DNA from: 21-14-0-10-47-8 sp966211795
Lineage (GTDB): Bacteria; Bdellovibrionota; Bdellovibrionia; Bdellovibrionales; Bdellovibrionaceae
NCBI GenBank assembly: GCA_966211795.1
Contig: CBIHNW010000005.1
Location: 62,001 to 126,000, forward strand
Direction of reading: 5' to 3'
DNA: 64,000 nucleotides
Below, one piece after another: positions 8,409 to 17,207 of this stretch; the first letter of the stretch is position 1; every line of letters begins with the position of its first letter. The notes under the pieces are model-generated. The model had not been told where the DNA came from and made no database searches. It was given only the letters and a program-made list of their open reading frames with translations. The translations under genes were made by a program, and so were the position numbers.

Positions 8409-10091
8409 CTATCTGTCCAGCTCGCCAGCGATCAAATTCATGCTGGCCACGGTTGCAATTGCATCGGCGATCATCCAGCCCTTCACCACGGTCGGGAAAG
8501 ATTGGTAAATCGCAAAGCATGGAGGTCGCACTTTCAAACGATACGGATTGGCGCTGCCATCCGAGACCAGATAAAATCCGAGCTCGCCATTGGCCGCTTC
8601 GGTCGCATCGTAGACTTCCCCTGGAGGAGGTCGCAGGCCTTTGATCACCAACATAAAGTGGTTCATCAAACCTTCGATGTTTCCGTAAACGTCTTTTTTC
8701 TCAGGCAACACGATGCCCTTGTCGCGGATGGTGTAATCACCGCCCGGAACGTTTCGGCAAACCTGCTCGATGATGCGCAGAGATTGGCGCATTTCTTCGA
8801 TGCGAACCAAGTAGCGATCATAGATGTCGCCATTGGTTCCGACCGGAATATCAAATTCCAATCCGTCGTAGCCGTAATAAGGTTTCGCTTTTCGCAGATC
8901 CAAACCGACGCCACAAGCGCGCAGCAAAGGACCGGTGTAACCCCAAGCGATCGCGTCGGCCGCTTTGATCGGCGCCACACCTTGAGTTCGCTTGATAAAA
9001 ATCTTGTTATCCAACATCAGGCTGGCGATTTCGTCCACACCCGCACGCATGTCTTTGCAGAAGGCGAGAACGTCATCGAACCAACCTTCGGGCGCGTCTT
9101 GAGCCATGCCTCCGACCCGAGTCATCGAAACGGTCAGACGAGCACCGCAAAGTTTTTCAAACAAGGTGTAAACTTTTTCGCGGTATGTGAACAGATGGAA
9201 GAACGCCGTCAAGGCACCCAAGTCAACGCCACCAGTTCCAACCGCGATGATGTGATCGATCACCCGAGACAGCTCGGCCAGGATCACGCGCATCGCCTGC
9301 GCTTTCGGCGGAATTTCCACTCCGAGCAAACGTTCGACCGCTTTGCAGTAACCGACGTTGTTCATCGGAGCCGAGCAATAGTTCAAACGATCGGTGTAAG
9401 GAATGACCTGATTGTAGGGATGGGTCTCGGCCATTTTTTCAAAACAGCGGTGCAGATACCCGATCTCGGGCATCGCACGCACGATGGTCTCGCCATCGAG
9501 CTCGGCCATCACACGCAAAGTTCCGTGCATCGCTGGATGCGACGGACCAATGTTCAGCGGCACATAGTTTTCATTCAGAACGTCGCCTGGATTTCCCGGT
9601 TCATTGTCGAAGTGAATCGGCAAAGAGCCCGTGCAATGTTGCTGGCGATCGGCTTCGTAATCCTTGCGCAAAGGATGACCCACGAATTGGTGGTGAGTCA
9701 GGATCTTGCGCAAATTCGGGTGACCGCGGAAAATAATTCCGAACATGTCGTAAGCTTCCCGCTCGAACCAGTCCGCACCTTTCCAAACCGGAATCGCGGA
9801 TTCGATGGTTTCGCCTTCAGAGAGCGGAACCTTGATGCGCAGACGGCTGGAATCGCGAGACGAAAACAAGTGGTACACGACTTCCAACGGCTTTTCGCGA
9901 TTGGGATAGTGAGCACCGCAAACGTCCATCAGGAAATCGAAACGATCGCTCTGACGAAAGAAAGACAGGACTTGGATGATGTCCGATGCCGGGACGACCA
10001 TCACGTCGTCGCCGAAAGCGTGCGAGAATTCGTAGCGACTGATTTGCAATCGGGTCGCCAGATCAGATTTGATGGATTCAAGATTACTCAT
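8409..10091 (-). CDS. nuoCD: Fused NADH-quinone oxidoreductase subunits C and D
   Basis: A 560-residue fusion. Residues 1-170 are the NuoC (30-kDa) part, with WFEREAYDMFGIIFRGHPNL and HPLRKDYEAD. Residues 180-560 are the NuoD (49-kDa) part, with NIGPSHPAMHGTLRV, GYLHRCFEKMAE and a conserved C-terminal SFPTVVKGWMIADAIA. NuoD helps form the quinone site. Fused NuoCD occurs in E. coli and some other lineages, while many bacteria keep two genes. The start overlaps the nuoB stop by 8 bases. Confidence 0.96.
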   Translation of the reverse strand: MSNLESIKSDLATRLQISRYEFSHAFGDDVMVVPASDIIQVLSFFRQSDRFDFLMDVCGAHYPNREKPLEVVYHLFSSRDSSRLRIKVPLSEGETIESAIPVWKGADWFEREAYDMFGIIFRGHPNLRKILTHHQFVGHPLRKDYEADRQQHCTGSLPIHFDNEPGNPGDVLNENYVPLNIGPSHPAMHGTLRVMAELDGETIVRAMPEIGYLHRCFEKMAETHPYNQVIPYTDRLNYCSAPMNNVGYCKAVERLLGVEIPPKAQAMRVILAELSRVIDHIIAVGTGGVDLGALTAFFHLFTYREKVYTLFEKLCGARLTVSMTRVGGMAQDAPEGWFDDVLAFCKDMRAGVDEIASLMLDNKIFIKRTQGVAPIKAADAIAWGYTGPLLRACGVGLDLRKAKPYYGYDGLEFDIPVGTNGDIYDRYLVRIEEMRQSLRIIEQVCRNVPGGDYTIRDKGIVLPEKKDVYGNIEGLMNHFMLVIKGLRPPPGEVYDATEAANGELGFYLVSDGSANPYRLKVRPPCFAIYQSFPTVVKGWMIADAIATVASMNLIAGELDR

Positions 10092-10695
10092 AGTCAGGAG
10101 CCTTCCAGTTGTCTTTCCAAGGTCGTGGTTGTCCAGAAGCGATCATCTTTTGCAAAGCCATCACGCCATCCAAAACCGCTTCCGGCGTCGGAGGACATCC
10201 TGGCACGTAAACGTCGACCGGGATCACCATGTCGCAACCTTGCAGCACGTGATAAGCGCGGTAGAAACCGCCCGAGCTGGCACAAGCCCCCATCGACAGA
10301 ACGTATTTCGGCTCGAGCATCTGGCGATAAATTCGCACCAACACCGGCGCCATTTTTTCCGTGATCGTTCCGGCCACCAACAAAAGATCCGATTGTCGAG
10401 GAGAGAAACGCACGACCTCGGCGCCGAAACGGGCCAAGTCATACTTGGGACCCATCACCGACATCAGTTCGATTCCGCAGCAAGCCGTGCCGTATGGCAA
10501 TGGCCACAGAGCATTCTTCTGTCCCCAGGCGATGATCGATTCCAATCGCGTGGTCATCGCGAACGAACGAGACATATCGTCCGTGGCCTGACTGCCCGAT
10601 GCTCCATGAATGAGCCCGGACTTGCCCGAATGATTTCCATTCGCGGACGTTATCGGCGTATTTCCCATATTACTTCCAGCTTTATTTTCAGCCAT
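10084..10695 (-). CDS. nuoB: NADH-quinone oxidoreductase subunit B
   Basis: This 203-residue subunit binds N2, the last iron-sulphur cluster before quinone. Cluster residues are seen in the paired cysteines of YGTACCGIELM, and in SMGACASSGG and VYVPGCPPTPEAVLDG. About 45 polar residues precede the conserved core, longer than in most homologues. GGGGA lies upstream of the ATG. It is the first gene of this cluster; no nuoA lies upstream, so the membrane-arm genes must be elsewhere. Confidence 0.96.
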   Translation of the reverse strand: MAENKAGSNMGNTPITSANGNHSGKSGLIHGASGSQATDDMSRSFAMTTRLESIIAWGQKNALWPLPYGTACCGIELMSVMGPKYDLARFGAEVVRFSPRQSDLLLVAGTITEKMAPVLVRIYRQMLEPKYVLSMGACASSGGFYRAYHVLQGCDMVIPVDVYVPGCPPTPEAVLDGVMALQKMIASGQPRPWKDNWKAPDYE

Positions 10696-10942
10696 TCGTG
10701 TCCCCTTTTTTGCTGGCCTCTGATGTCCAAGTTACTCTGTTCATCGCTCAGCGAGACATTTTCATTTGATTCTCAACTTGTCGCAAATTTTTAGCTTCAA
10801 GTAAACAATCAAAAAAACATCAAAAACCAAATCAGTTCGAGTGCTTGGAATTGTAGCACGCACTAGATTCGTGACAATATGTCGTTTTCCAACGCGAGCG
10901 CTCCCGAATGTGGAGAAATCCTGTGGAAAACTGGATTTCAAA

Positions 10943-10972
10943 TTGCCCTTCGGGTGGCTTCCTTTCTAAAAT
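10943..10972 (+). promoter_or_regulatory. Possible sigma-70-type promoter for the S8 protease
   Basis: TTGCCC (10943-10948) and TAAAAT (10967-10972) are separated by 18 bases, about 50 bases upstream of the protease start codon. The wider 328-base gap between divergent nuoB and the protease holds no gene that I can see and must also carry the nuo promoter, which I could not place. Confidence 0.3.
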
Positions 10973-11023
10973 TTGCTTTGCTGATCGAACCACACACAAT
11001 TCTTGACCAAGGGGGGTAAAAGA

Positions 11024-12463
11024 ATGATTCACCACTTCGGAATGCAAGCCCTGATGATCGCCGCCATGATGGCCGCCTCTTCATTAGCGCTTGCAACGTC
11101 TTCGAAATCACAAGAAATGCTTGTGAAATACGCACCAGGAACCTTCAACGAGATGCAGACCATGGTTCACTCGGTTTCAGCGCAAGGGGGAAATGCTGAA
11201 ATCTTGAGCGACGAGTGGGTGAAAATTCAGATCCCAAACAAACACAGCCAAACACTGATCAAAGATTTAAATACCGATCCGGCTGTCGAGTTCATTCAAC
11301 CCAACTATGCGGTTCACTTGCTGGATGGCTTAACACTCCAAGATCCATTGCGCCGCGCAGCGCAGGTTCGTGGAATGCGCAAACTTGGCTTACCGGCCGC
11401 TCCAGCTTTGCCTGATAACCCAGCAATTCCGGCCGCTCCTCAACAAGGAACCGGTGCTGATCCATTGGTTTCCAAACAGTGGGGCATGATCGATATCGGC
11501 GTCAAAGATGCTTGGAAAAAAACGATGGGCAGTCCCGATATGATCGTCGCCGTCATCGACACCGGCGTGGATTACACGCACGAAGATCTGGCACCAAACA
11601 TGTGGCGCAATCCGAAAGAAATTCCGGACAACGGAATTGATGATGATGGAAACGGATTTATCGACGACGTCGTTGGTTGGGATTTCGCTTCGAACGACAA
11701 CAAACCTTACGATCTGAAAGGCACCGCCAATCCGGGACACGGAACTCACTGCGCTGGAAACATTGCCGCGAAAGCGATGAATGGTCTTGGCGTGGCCGGT
11801 GTCGCACCCAATGTTCGCATCATGGCTTTGCGATTTCTGACGGACAAAGGCGAAGGCACGACGGCCGATGCGGTGAAGGCGATTCACTATGCGGTTGATA
11901 ACGGCGCCCGCGTTCTTTCCAACTCTTGGGGATCCGAAGGTGAAGACCCAGCAGATGGAACACAGAACCAGGCGTTGCGAGATGCCATCAAGTACGCTGA
12001 AGATCACGGAGTCCTTTTCATCGCGGCGGCCGGCAACGGACACAACGGTGCGGGCTACGACAATGATTCGGATCCACGTCCGGGTTATCCCGCCAGCTAC
12101 GATTTTGATAACATCATCAGCGTGGCCGCGATCGACAGCAAAGATCAATTGGGCGCTTTCTCCAACTGGGGAGCGAAAACTGTCGACATCGCCGCTCCGG
12201 GTGTGGCCGTGTTCTCAACGACTGTTGGCAACACTTACAGCGCGACCGTTTATCCGAACCTTCCGTTCCTGACTTGGGATGGAACTTCGATGGCGACTCC
12301 GCACGTGGCGGGCGCCGCGGCCTTGTACTGGTCCGCCTATCCAAACAAATCATGGAAAGAAGTGAAAGCCGCGATCTTGGACAGCGCCAAAAAAATTCCG
12401 GCAATGGCGGGCAAATCCGTCAGCCAAGGAAAATTGGACGTCAAAGCTTTGCTGGACGAATAA
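11024..12463 (+). CDS. Secreted subtilisin-like (S8) serine protease
   Basis: A 479-residue protein from ATG 11024, behind a strong AAGGGGGG site; a TTG 21 bases upstream would overlap that site and is rejected. It has a signal peptide (to about residue 24, ALA), an inhibitor I9-like propeptide to about residue 95, a Pro/Ala linker and then the peptidase domain. The catalytic triad is visible: Asp in VIDTGVDYTHEDL (about 179), His in GHGTHCAGNIA (about 240) and Ser in GTSMATPHVAGAA (about 423), with the oxyanion Asn in AAAGNGHNG. Expected to be exported and self-processed. Monocistronic, with a terminator directly after it. Confidence 0.95.
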   Translation: MIHHFGMQALMIAAMMAASSLALATSSKSQEMLVKYAPGTFNEMQTMVHSVSAQGGNAEILSDEWVKIQIPNKHSQTLIKDLNTDPAVEFIQPNYAVHLLDGLTLQDPLRRAAQVRGMRKLGLPAAPALPDNPAIPAAPQQGTGADPLVSKQWGMIDIGVKDAWKKTMGSPDMIVAVIDTGVDYTHEDLAPNMWRNPKEIPDNGIDDDGNGFIDDVVGWDFASNDNKPYDLKGTANPGHGTHCAGNIAAKAMNGLGVAGVAPNVRIMALRFLTDKGEGTTADAVKAIHYAVDNGARVLSNSWGSEGEDPADGTQNQALRDAIKYAEDHGVLFIAAAGNGHNGAGYDNDSDPRPGYPASYDFDNIISVAAIDSKDQLGAFSNWGAKTVDIAAPGVAVFSTTVGNTYSATVYPNLPFLTWDGTSMATPHVAGAAALYWSAYPNKSWKEVKAAILDSAKKIPAMAGKSVSQGKLDVKALLDE

Positions 12464-12484
12464 AAGTTTAAATCTGTTCGCAAG

Positions 12485-12518
12485 AAAAGCCGAAGTCTTC
12501 GCGGACTTCGGCTTTTTT
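12485..12518 (+). terminator. Rho-independent terminator of the S8 protease
   Basis: AAGCCGAAGTC and GACTTCGGCTT form a strong stem with a 6-base loop, followed by TTTTTATTTT. It starts 22 bases after the protease stop. Confidence 0.92.
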
Positions 12519-12673
12519 ATTTTCATGGGTGGTTTCCGCAAGAATGAACGAGACCTTTATTTCCGTGTGATTTCTTCTGCTGTTGGACTGAGTCTTCTCG
12601 CCTTCCTTGACCAAGATCCAGACTCCCTTCGAAGCCACTTTCTCTCTTTGCATAAATAAGAAACAATCAAGTG

Positions 12674-13183
12674 ATGAACACCAACCCCTTACAAAAGCAG
12701 CTGGAAGAAAAACGATTTCAATCGGGCGTCTCTTATGTTCAGCAGGCCGCCGGCGGTTTGAAGAAGCTCACCTCCAGCGAGCTGGCGCACCTGAATCAGC
12801 TCGTCACAGATCGCGAAGAAGAGGACCCCTGGCGATTTCAAAGCACAACGATCCAGATCCCGGGTGGAACGGTCGAAATGCAAGTCCATTCGAATCCTTT
12901 GAATCGCGCGCGCGAAATCACGGGCAATGCTTTGCAAATGGCCGGCAACGGCAAGGTGGTCGAGGCGGCTTGCTATTTGTATTCCGAGTTGGTGTTGGAA
13001 CATTTGTTTCAAGATGCCAATCGTCGAACCGCCGTCCTGGCGACACTTTGGCTACTGGGAAATTCAGGAATTCACGTCGACGCCGCCAAGCTCTTGAGCA
13101 CGCCGCTCGGAAATCTGCGCAACCAGGTCGAGTTCGCCATCTTTCAATCCCGCATCGAACAACTGATTTATGCCCGCGCCTAA
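12674..13183 (+). CDS. Doc/Fic-family protein
   Basis: A 169-residue protein; ATG 12674 is preferred over the GTG just before it. Near residue 110 it has HLFQDANRRTA followed by a hydrophobic helix and LLGNSGI. This matches the Doc branch of the Fic fold (HxFxDxNxRT), in which His is catalytic and the Asn/Arg loop binds nucleotide phosphates. Doc phosphorylates EF-Tu, while other Fic proteins usually AMPylate. No antitoxin-like gene lies upstream, and no inhibitory (S/T)xxxE(G/N) motif was recognised. The stop overlaps the next gene by 14 bases. Fic fold likely; target and reaction unknown. Confidence 0.7.
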   Translation: MNTNPLQKQLEEKRFQSGVSYVQQAAGGLKKLTSSELAHLNQLVTDREEEDPWRFQSTTIQIPGGTVEMQVHSNPLNRAREITGNALQMAGNGKVVEAACYLYSELVLEHLFQDANRRTAVLATLWLLGNSGIHVDAAKLLSTPLGNLRNQVEFAIFQSRIEQLIYARA

Positions 13184-13559
13184 GGATTTGCTGAAACAAC
13201 TCTCGCAACTGCCCACGACCGATCTTGTCGCCTTCTCGCAGTTTTACGAAGAGAAAGCGACGCTGATGACCCCGCTCGAAGACGTCAAAGGCCGCACCGA
13301 GATTCTGGATTACTATCAGCGCATGCGAAAAGACATCCAGCTCAAAGAATTTCGCGTCGCCGATCACCTGCTCGAAGGCGACCGCCTGTGCATTCGCTGG
13401 GAGAGCCATTTTATCAAACTGAAAAAGCCCATGAACATGCTCGGCGTCTCTTACGCCATACTGTCACCAAAGAGCGGCCTGATTCTGTCTCAAGTCGATT
13501 ATTGGAACATCAACCTGCGCTCCCCCTGGCTCAACTTCGCAATTAACAAATTGTTCTGA
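13170..13559 (+). CDS. SnoaL-like (NTF2 superfamily) protein
   Basis: A 129-residue protein with the cone-shaped SnoaL/NTF2 pattern: FYEEKATLMTPLEDVKGRTE (the classic FYxxDxxxxxP...GRxxI layout), a beta-rich centre (GDRLCIRWESHF) and a final VDYWN. Members range from enzymes to small-ligand binders. No signal peptide. Its ATG lies 14 bases inside the Doc-like gene, so the two are probably translated together; whether it acts as that protein's partner is untested inference. Confidence 0.7.
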   Translation: MPAPKDLLKQLSQLPTTDLVAFSQFYEEKATLMTPLEDVKGRTEILDYYQRMRKDIQLKEFRVADHLLEGDRLCIRWESHFIKLKKPMNMLGVSYAILSPKSGLILSQVDYWNINLRSPWLNFAINKLF

Positions 13560-13698
13560 GGTTCGCGGGGCTATGTTTCATCGAACGTCCTTGTCGCTTG
13601 CAACCAGAGCCACAAGTTTCGCCCTAGCAAATCTTTCAGCAACGGGGGTCGAAGCCATCGCACCCCTTCATATTTCGAGATTACAGCAGATGCTGAAG

Positions 13699-14718
13699 CT
13701 ATTTCTGCAAATGAAACCCCTTCATTTGATTGTGCTGCCGACACAAAAGTTGCAAATTCGAGATTTCATTCGTGCCATCTCTGGCCAATGGAATGATGTG
13801 ATCAATCTGCAGTTGGAATCTCGATGAGCATCTTCGACCCTCGTGCCGATAGCAACACTGACCTTGTGATTTTCTCCAGACTAATCTCTTTTCTGCGACA
13901 GCAAGAGGGGTTCTCATTCCTACGCTTATCTGGGAGGAAGACTTTATTTCGACAGCACCACTTGGGTTTTGATTTGCGGAGTTTACATTTTTCTTCTCAG
14001 CCATGTCGCCTGCCGATGGTTCGGCATTTGCTGGAGTTTCATTTTTGTTGAGCACCGGCGCCGGTGCTGCTTCGCGTTTTCGCGCTTTCACTTCTCTTTG
14101 CAAATCACGCTTTTGGATCGACTCTTTCACCGCGAATTTCAAAATATCTTTGATGCTGGCTCCCGGAATTGTGTGGGAGAGCAGATTTTTAAGTATCTCA
14201 AGATCCGCCTGCATTTCGGGATCGAGCATGATTTTCAATTCCTGCAGGTCTTTGGTAATCTGCCGAACTGACTCTTTTTTGAGAGATATTTCGAACGTTT
14301 CCGGATCTTTGCGAATTAATTCTTTCTCAGCTTCTCTGCAGGATAGTCCAGATAAACTTTCAAAGAGTGATGCTTTCTCTTTCGTGTTCATTTTGACCGA
14401 TGCGCGTTTCTCTTTTTGCCGGATGTGTGTTTGTGCCTGCGAAATCACAGCCAGTGACAAACTGCCATCTTCAATCTTTTTCTCTAGCACCGGAACATCA
14501 CAAAGCGCGCACATGGCCGAAATTCTTCGGTATGCAGCACTTTCCGAGTAACGAAGCTCCTTCATGCAAAACTCTAGAAGAGAGCCATAGCTGAGAGTTA
14601 AATACAATTTCCGAAATTCCACTTCTTTCAAGAGTTCTAAAACCTGCAATGTGATTTTACGTTCAGCTTTTACGGCCAAGTGAAGCTGATTTAAAAGATC
14701 GAAGTCTGACTTTTTCAT
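13699..14718 (-). CDS. HNH endonuclease domain protein
   Basis: A 339-residue protein. ATG 14718 is chosen because AAGGAG lies 9 bases upstream; the frame extends to 14784 without a site. Residues 1-200 are helical and basic, with a winged-helix or ParB-like look (AYRRISAMCALC, then SLAVISQAQ). After a Pro/Ala/Asn linker, residues 280-339 hold an HNH nuclease: CCYRH and CSSRF for a zinc knuckle, then LQIDHIIPLARDG and NLQLLCRQHNQMKG. I recall related proteins occurring in several copies in Bdellovibrio genomes. No restriction methylase is near; role unknown. Confidence 0.85.
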   Translation of the reverse strand: MKKSDFDLLNQLHLAVKAERKITLQVLELLKEVEFRKLYLTLSYGSLLEFCMKELRYSESAAYRRISAMCALCDVPVLEKKIEDGSLSLAVISQAQTHIRQKEKRASVKMNTKEKASLFESLSGLSCREAEKELIRKDPETFEISLKKESVRQITKDLQELKIMLDPEMQADLEILKNLLSHTIPGASIKDILKFAVKESIQKRDLQREVKARKREAAPAPVLNKNETPANAEPSAGDMAEKKNVNSANQNPSGAVEIKSSSQISVGMRTPLAVAEKRLVWRKSQGQCCYRHEGRRCSSRFQLQIDHIIPLARDGTNEISNLQLLCRQHNQMKGFHLQK

Positions 14719-15311
14719 ATGCTTGCTCCTTTTTCTGCTCGAACAATGTAGCATGGGTTCTAAATCCAAAAATGAAGCCCTCAACGTTCGCGCTCAAAGG
14801 AGAAAAAGAAAGATCCACGTCGGGATCAAATCAAAATTTTGCACGTCATAACGCGAAGATTTGGAGGAACTGCGCACATCCGGTTAAGCAGATGAAAATG
14901 CGAATGCAAGAAGGGAAAGTTGGCAGAAATGCCCGTCAAATTAATTTTCTGAGTTAACGCATCCTAAAATCTGCGTCATGAACTCTTCGATAAAAAACTA
15001 CTTATTCTATATAAATAATTATTTTTTCTAAAAAATTCAACCTCCCCAAAGCAGAGCGCCGAAATGTCCAAGGTTCCAAATGCAATCCTCACCTCAGACA
15101 GGCGCCGACTTCAGCCTCTGTTCTCACCTCGCTCAAGCACCGGCCCTACCTTAGCCCTCGCCACACTCACCACATCAGAAAACCCGCCTCGCTGAAAGCC
15201 AAGCGATCAGACCCGACACAGGACCAGACGACTAAATTTTGGTTCCTCGTTTGCCCTTGAGATCAGAAAATAAAATGACAAAAACAGATTCAGCCCCCAC
15301 AAGGAGCCCAC
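14719..15311. other. 593-base intergenic region without a recognisable gene
   Basis: The first part must hold the HNH promoter. Bases 14990-15045 are strikingly AT-rich. Bases 15045-15240 are C-rich and G-poor on the plus strand, a composition seen at Rho loading sites, although no plus-strand gene lies close upstream. A 61-codon plus-strand frame at 14772-14957 has no convincing start or domain. The promoter of the gene at 15312 should lie near 15240-15290. Confidence 0.5.
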
Positions 15312-15758
15312 ATGTCCAACTTTCGTTACCTGATAGTTTTCGCCCTCACTCTCGCTAGCGTTGTGACGAACGCCAAAGGAATGGGCGGCAAACGAAAACC
15401 GGCCAGCGCGAATGAAGATGGCAAAGTTCTGAATTGCACGGTCGAGTTTCGCACCAAGGGTGGCGTGACCTGGTATCAGACGCAAAAGCAAGCTTGGCAA
15501 TTGCCCGAGAAAAAAGGATTTATCGAATTGAAATCGATCGGTAACGTCGAGGTCACTTTGAACAAAGAGTCCAGCGGAAAAAATACGACGTTCACGCTGT
15601 CCCTGAAGCAAGATAAAAATAATCTGGGTGAAATCAAAACGGACCTGCGGACGTTCGAGTACACGACCTTGATAGATGCCAAAATTGAGGACGGTGATGA
15701 CGGCTGGCAAGCGGATGCAGTTCGGGTGGCCTGTGATTCAACCATCATGAAAGACTAA
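15312..15758 (+). CDS. Small secreted protein of unknown function
   Basis: A 148-residue protein starting 9 bases after AAGGAG. Residues 1-21 form a signal peptide ending VVTNA. The mature part begins with a Gly/Lys-rich stretch (GMGGKRK), then alternates hydrophobic and polar residues in short beta-strand-like runs, with two cysteines (CTVEF and VACDS) that could form a disulphide. Likely a small periplasmic beta protein. I do not recognise a family. No co-directional gene overlaps it; the next gene begins 123 bases later. Confidence 0.65.
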   Translation: MSNFRYLIVFALTLASVVTNAKGMGGKRKPASANEDGKVLNCTVEFRTKGGVTWYQTQKQAWQLPEKKGFIELKSIGNVEVTLNKESSGKNTTFTLSLKQDKNNLGEIKTDLRTFEYTTLIDAKIEDGDDGWQADAVRVACDSTIMKD

Positions 15759-15881
15759 AAGCCTGCCGCAGGACCTCGCGAAAACCGGACTCTCCAAATT
15801 GTGAATGTTCACCGACAATTTAATTCGTGAGTTGGCCGCTTCAATTTGCCAACAAAAAACAATCACAATCAAGGAGCAACG

Positions 15882-16286
15882 ATGCACACCAAAAATTACA
15901 ACTATGGTGACTTCACTTTCAAAACGTTTTTCAAAACGGTCGGCCAAGGCTACGAAGTCAGCCTGCATTGCGGTGGCAAAACATATTTTGTCGGTAATTT
16001 CGTTCACAAAAAAGAAGCGATGATGTGGTGGAAAGTGTTCAACACCGAAATCACGACGTTCGCGAAAAAATACTGGTGCTCAGGTGAAACTCCTCAGCAG
16101 TGGTATTGCGCTTTCATGACCAACCACTTGTACAAGACTTACTACTCTTTCTTGGACAAAATGTTTGCGCGTTACAACAAAGACTATCGCAAGGCTTATT
16201 TCAAAGATGTCAAAAAATATAACACCTTGAAAAAGAACTGGGATAAAACAGAAAAATTCCACATGACCGCTAAGCGCAGCGCTTAA
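15882..16286 (+). CDS. Aromatic-rich protein of unknown function
   Basis: A 134-residue protein from ATG 15882 with AAGGAG 5-6 bases upstream; in-frame sequence further upstream lacks such a site. It is unusually rich in Tyr, Phe, Trp and Lys (for example EAMMWWKVFN, EKFHM, HLYKTYYSFL) and has a basic C-terminal half. No signal peptide, membrane segment or known domain was seen. The composition suggests a compact, basic, possibly nucleic-acid-binding protein, but this is a guess. Confidence 0.6.
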   Translation: MHTKNYNYGDFTFKTFFKTVGQGYEVSLHCGGKTYFVGNFVHKKEAMMWWKVFNTEITTFAKKYWCSGETPQQWYCAFMTNHLYKTYYSFLDKMFARYNKDYRKAYFKDVKKYNTLKKNWDKTEKFHMTAKRSA

Positions 16287-16302
16287 TTTTCCGATTCTAT
16301 TG

Positions 16303-16351
16303 ATAGATCCTCTGACAGCGGCCTAAGCTAGGCGCATATAGGAGGATCTAT
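16303..16351 (+). promoter_or_regulatory. Hairpin enclosing the ribosome binding site and start of the dienelactone hydrolase gene
   Basis: ATAGATCCTC (16303-16312) pairs perfectly with GAGGATCTAT (16342-16351). The right arm contains the AGGAGG-type site and the A and T of the ATG start codon (16350). A smaller stem, GCCTA/TAGGC, lies inside the loop. In RNA this would hide the translation start; in DNA it could be an operator. A thermosensor, ligand- or protein-controlled switch are all possible. Confidence 0.55.
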
Positions 16352-17147
16352 GATCTCAATCACCAAAGCTTTTCTTTCCACCTTCACTGCCATCACGCTT
16401 CTGTCGCTCGGTTCTTTCGCGGCGATCAAGACCGAAACCGTCGAATACAAAGAGGGCTCCACCACGCTTGAAGGCTTCATCGCTTACGATGATGCCGCCA
16501 AAGGAAAAAAACCAGGCATCGTGATTGTTCACGAATGGATGGGTCTTGGCGATTACGTCAAAGGGCGCGCGAAACAATTGGCGGAACTGGGTTACGTCGC
16601 TTTCGCCGCTGACATCTACGGAAAAGGTGTTCGCCCCAAAAACACGGACGAAGCAAAAACCCAAGTCATGAAATACAAAGGCGATCGCAACTTGCTGCGA
16701 GCGCGCGCCAAAGCGGCCTTCGACACGTTGAAAAACAATCCGAAAGTCGACACCAGCAAAATGCTGGCGATGGGATATTGCTTTGGTGGCACCACCGCCA
16801 TCGAAATGGGCCTGAGCGGCCTGCCATTGAAAGGAATTGTCAGCTTCCACGGTGGTCTCGATTTTCCGACCTTGGCGACGGACGTGAAAAATCTCAAGGC
16901 ACCACTTTTGATTCTGCACGGTGCGGTGGATCCAAATGTGCCACCTGACCAAGTCAGCACTTTCACCAAAGCCTTGGAACAAAATAAAAATGATTACCAA
17001 TTCGTTGCTTACTCGGGCGCCGTTCACGCTTTCACCCAGCCGCAGGCTGGCAATGATCCAAGCAAGGGCGCGGCTTACAACGAAAAGGCCGACAAGCGAT
17101 CTTTCCAAGCCATGAAGGACTTCCTGCAAGAAGTGACGGCGAACTAA
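16350..17147 (+). CDS. Exported dienelactone hydrolase family protein
   Basis: A 265-residue alpha/beta hydrolase. A signal peptide (about residues 1-23, ending SFA) suggests periplasmic location. Family landmarks are VIVHEWMGLGDYVKGRAKQL, the nucleophile elbow GYCFGG (Cys near 144), the acid in LHGAVDPNVPP and the His in GAVHAFTQPQAG. This Cys-Asp-His triad is that of dienelactone hydrolases, which open lactone rings; many homologues have other ester substrates. The start is fixed by AGGAGG 5 bases upstream, but that site is buried in a hairpin. The ABC exporter follows after 60 bases. Confidence 0.92.
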   Translation: MISITKAFLSTFTAITLLSLGSFAAIKTETVEYKEGSTTLEGFIAYDDAAKGKKPGIVIVHEWMGLGDYVKGRAKQLAELGYVAFAADIYGKGVRPKNTDEAKTQVMKYKGDRNLLRARAKAAFDTLKNNPKVDTSKMLAMGYCFGGTTAIEMGLSGLPLKGIVSFHGGLDFPTLATDVKNLKAPLLILHGAVDPNVPPDQVSTFTKALEQNKNDYQFVAYSGAVHAFTQPQAGNDPSKGAAYNEKADKRSFQAMKDFLQEVTAN

Positions 17148-17207
17148 GAAGATAGCTTCATATTTTCTTTCCAATTTCTGGGCGGACCGATATTGTAAGG
17201 GCCGCCC

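Noticed and set aside
13699..14718. Homing endonuclease or restriction system
   Set aside because: No intron, intein, methylase or specificity gene is adjacent; only the HNH domain is supported.
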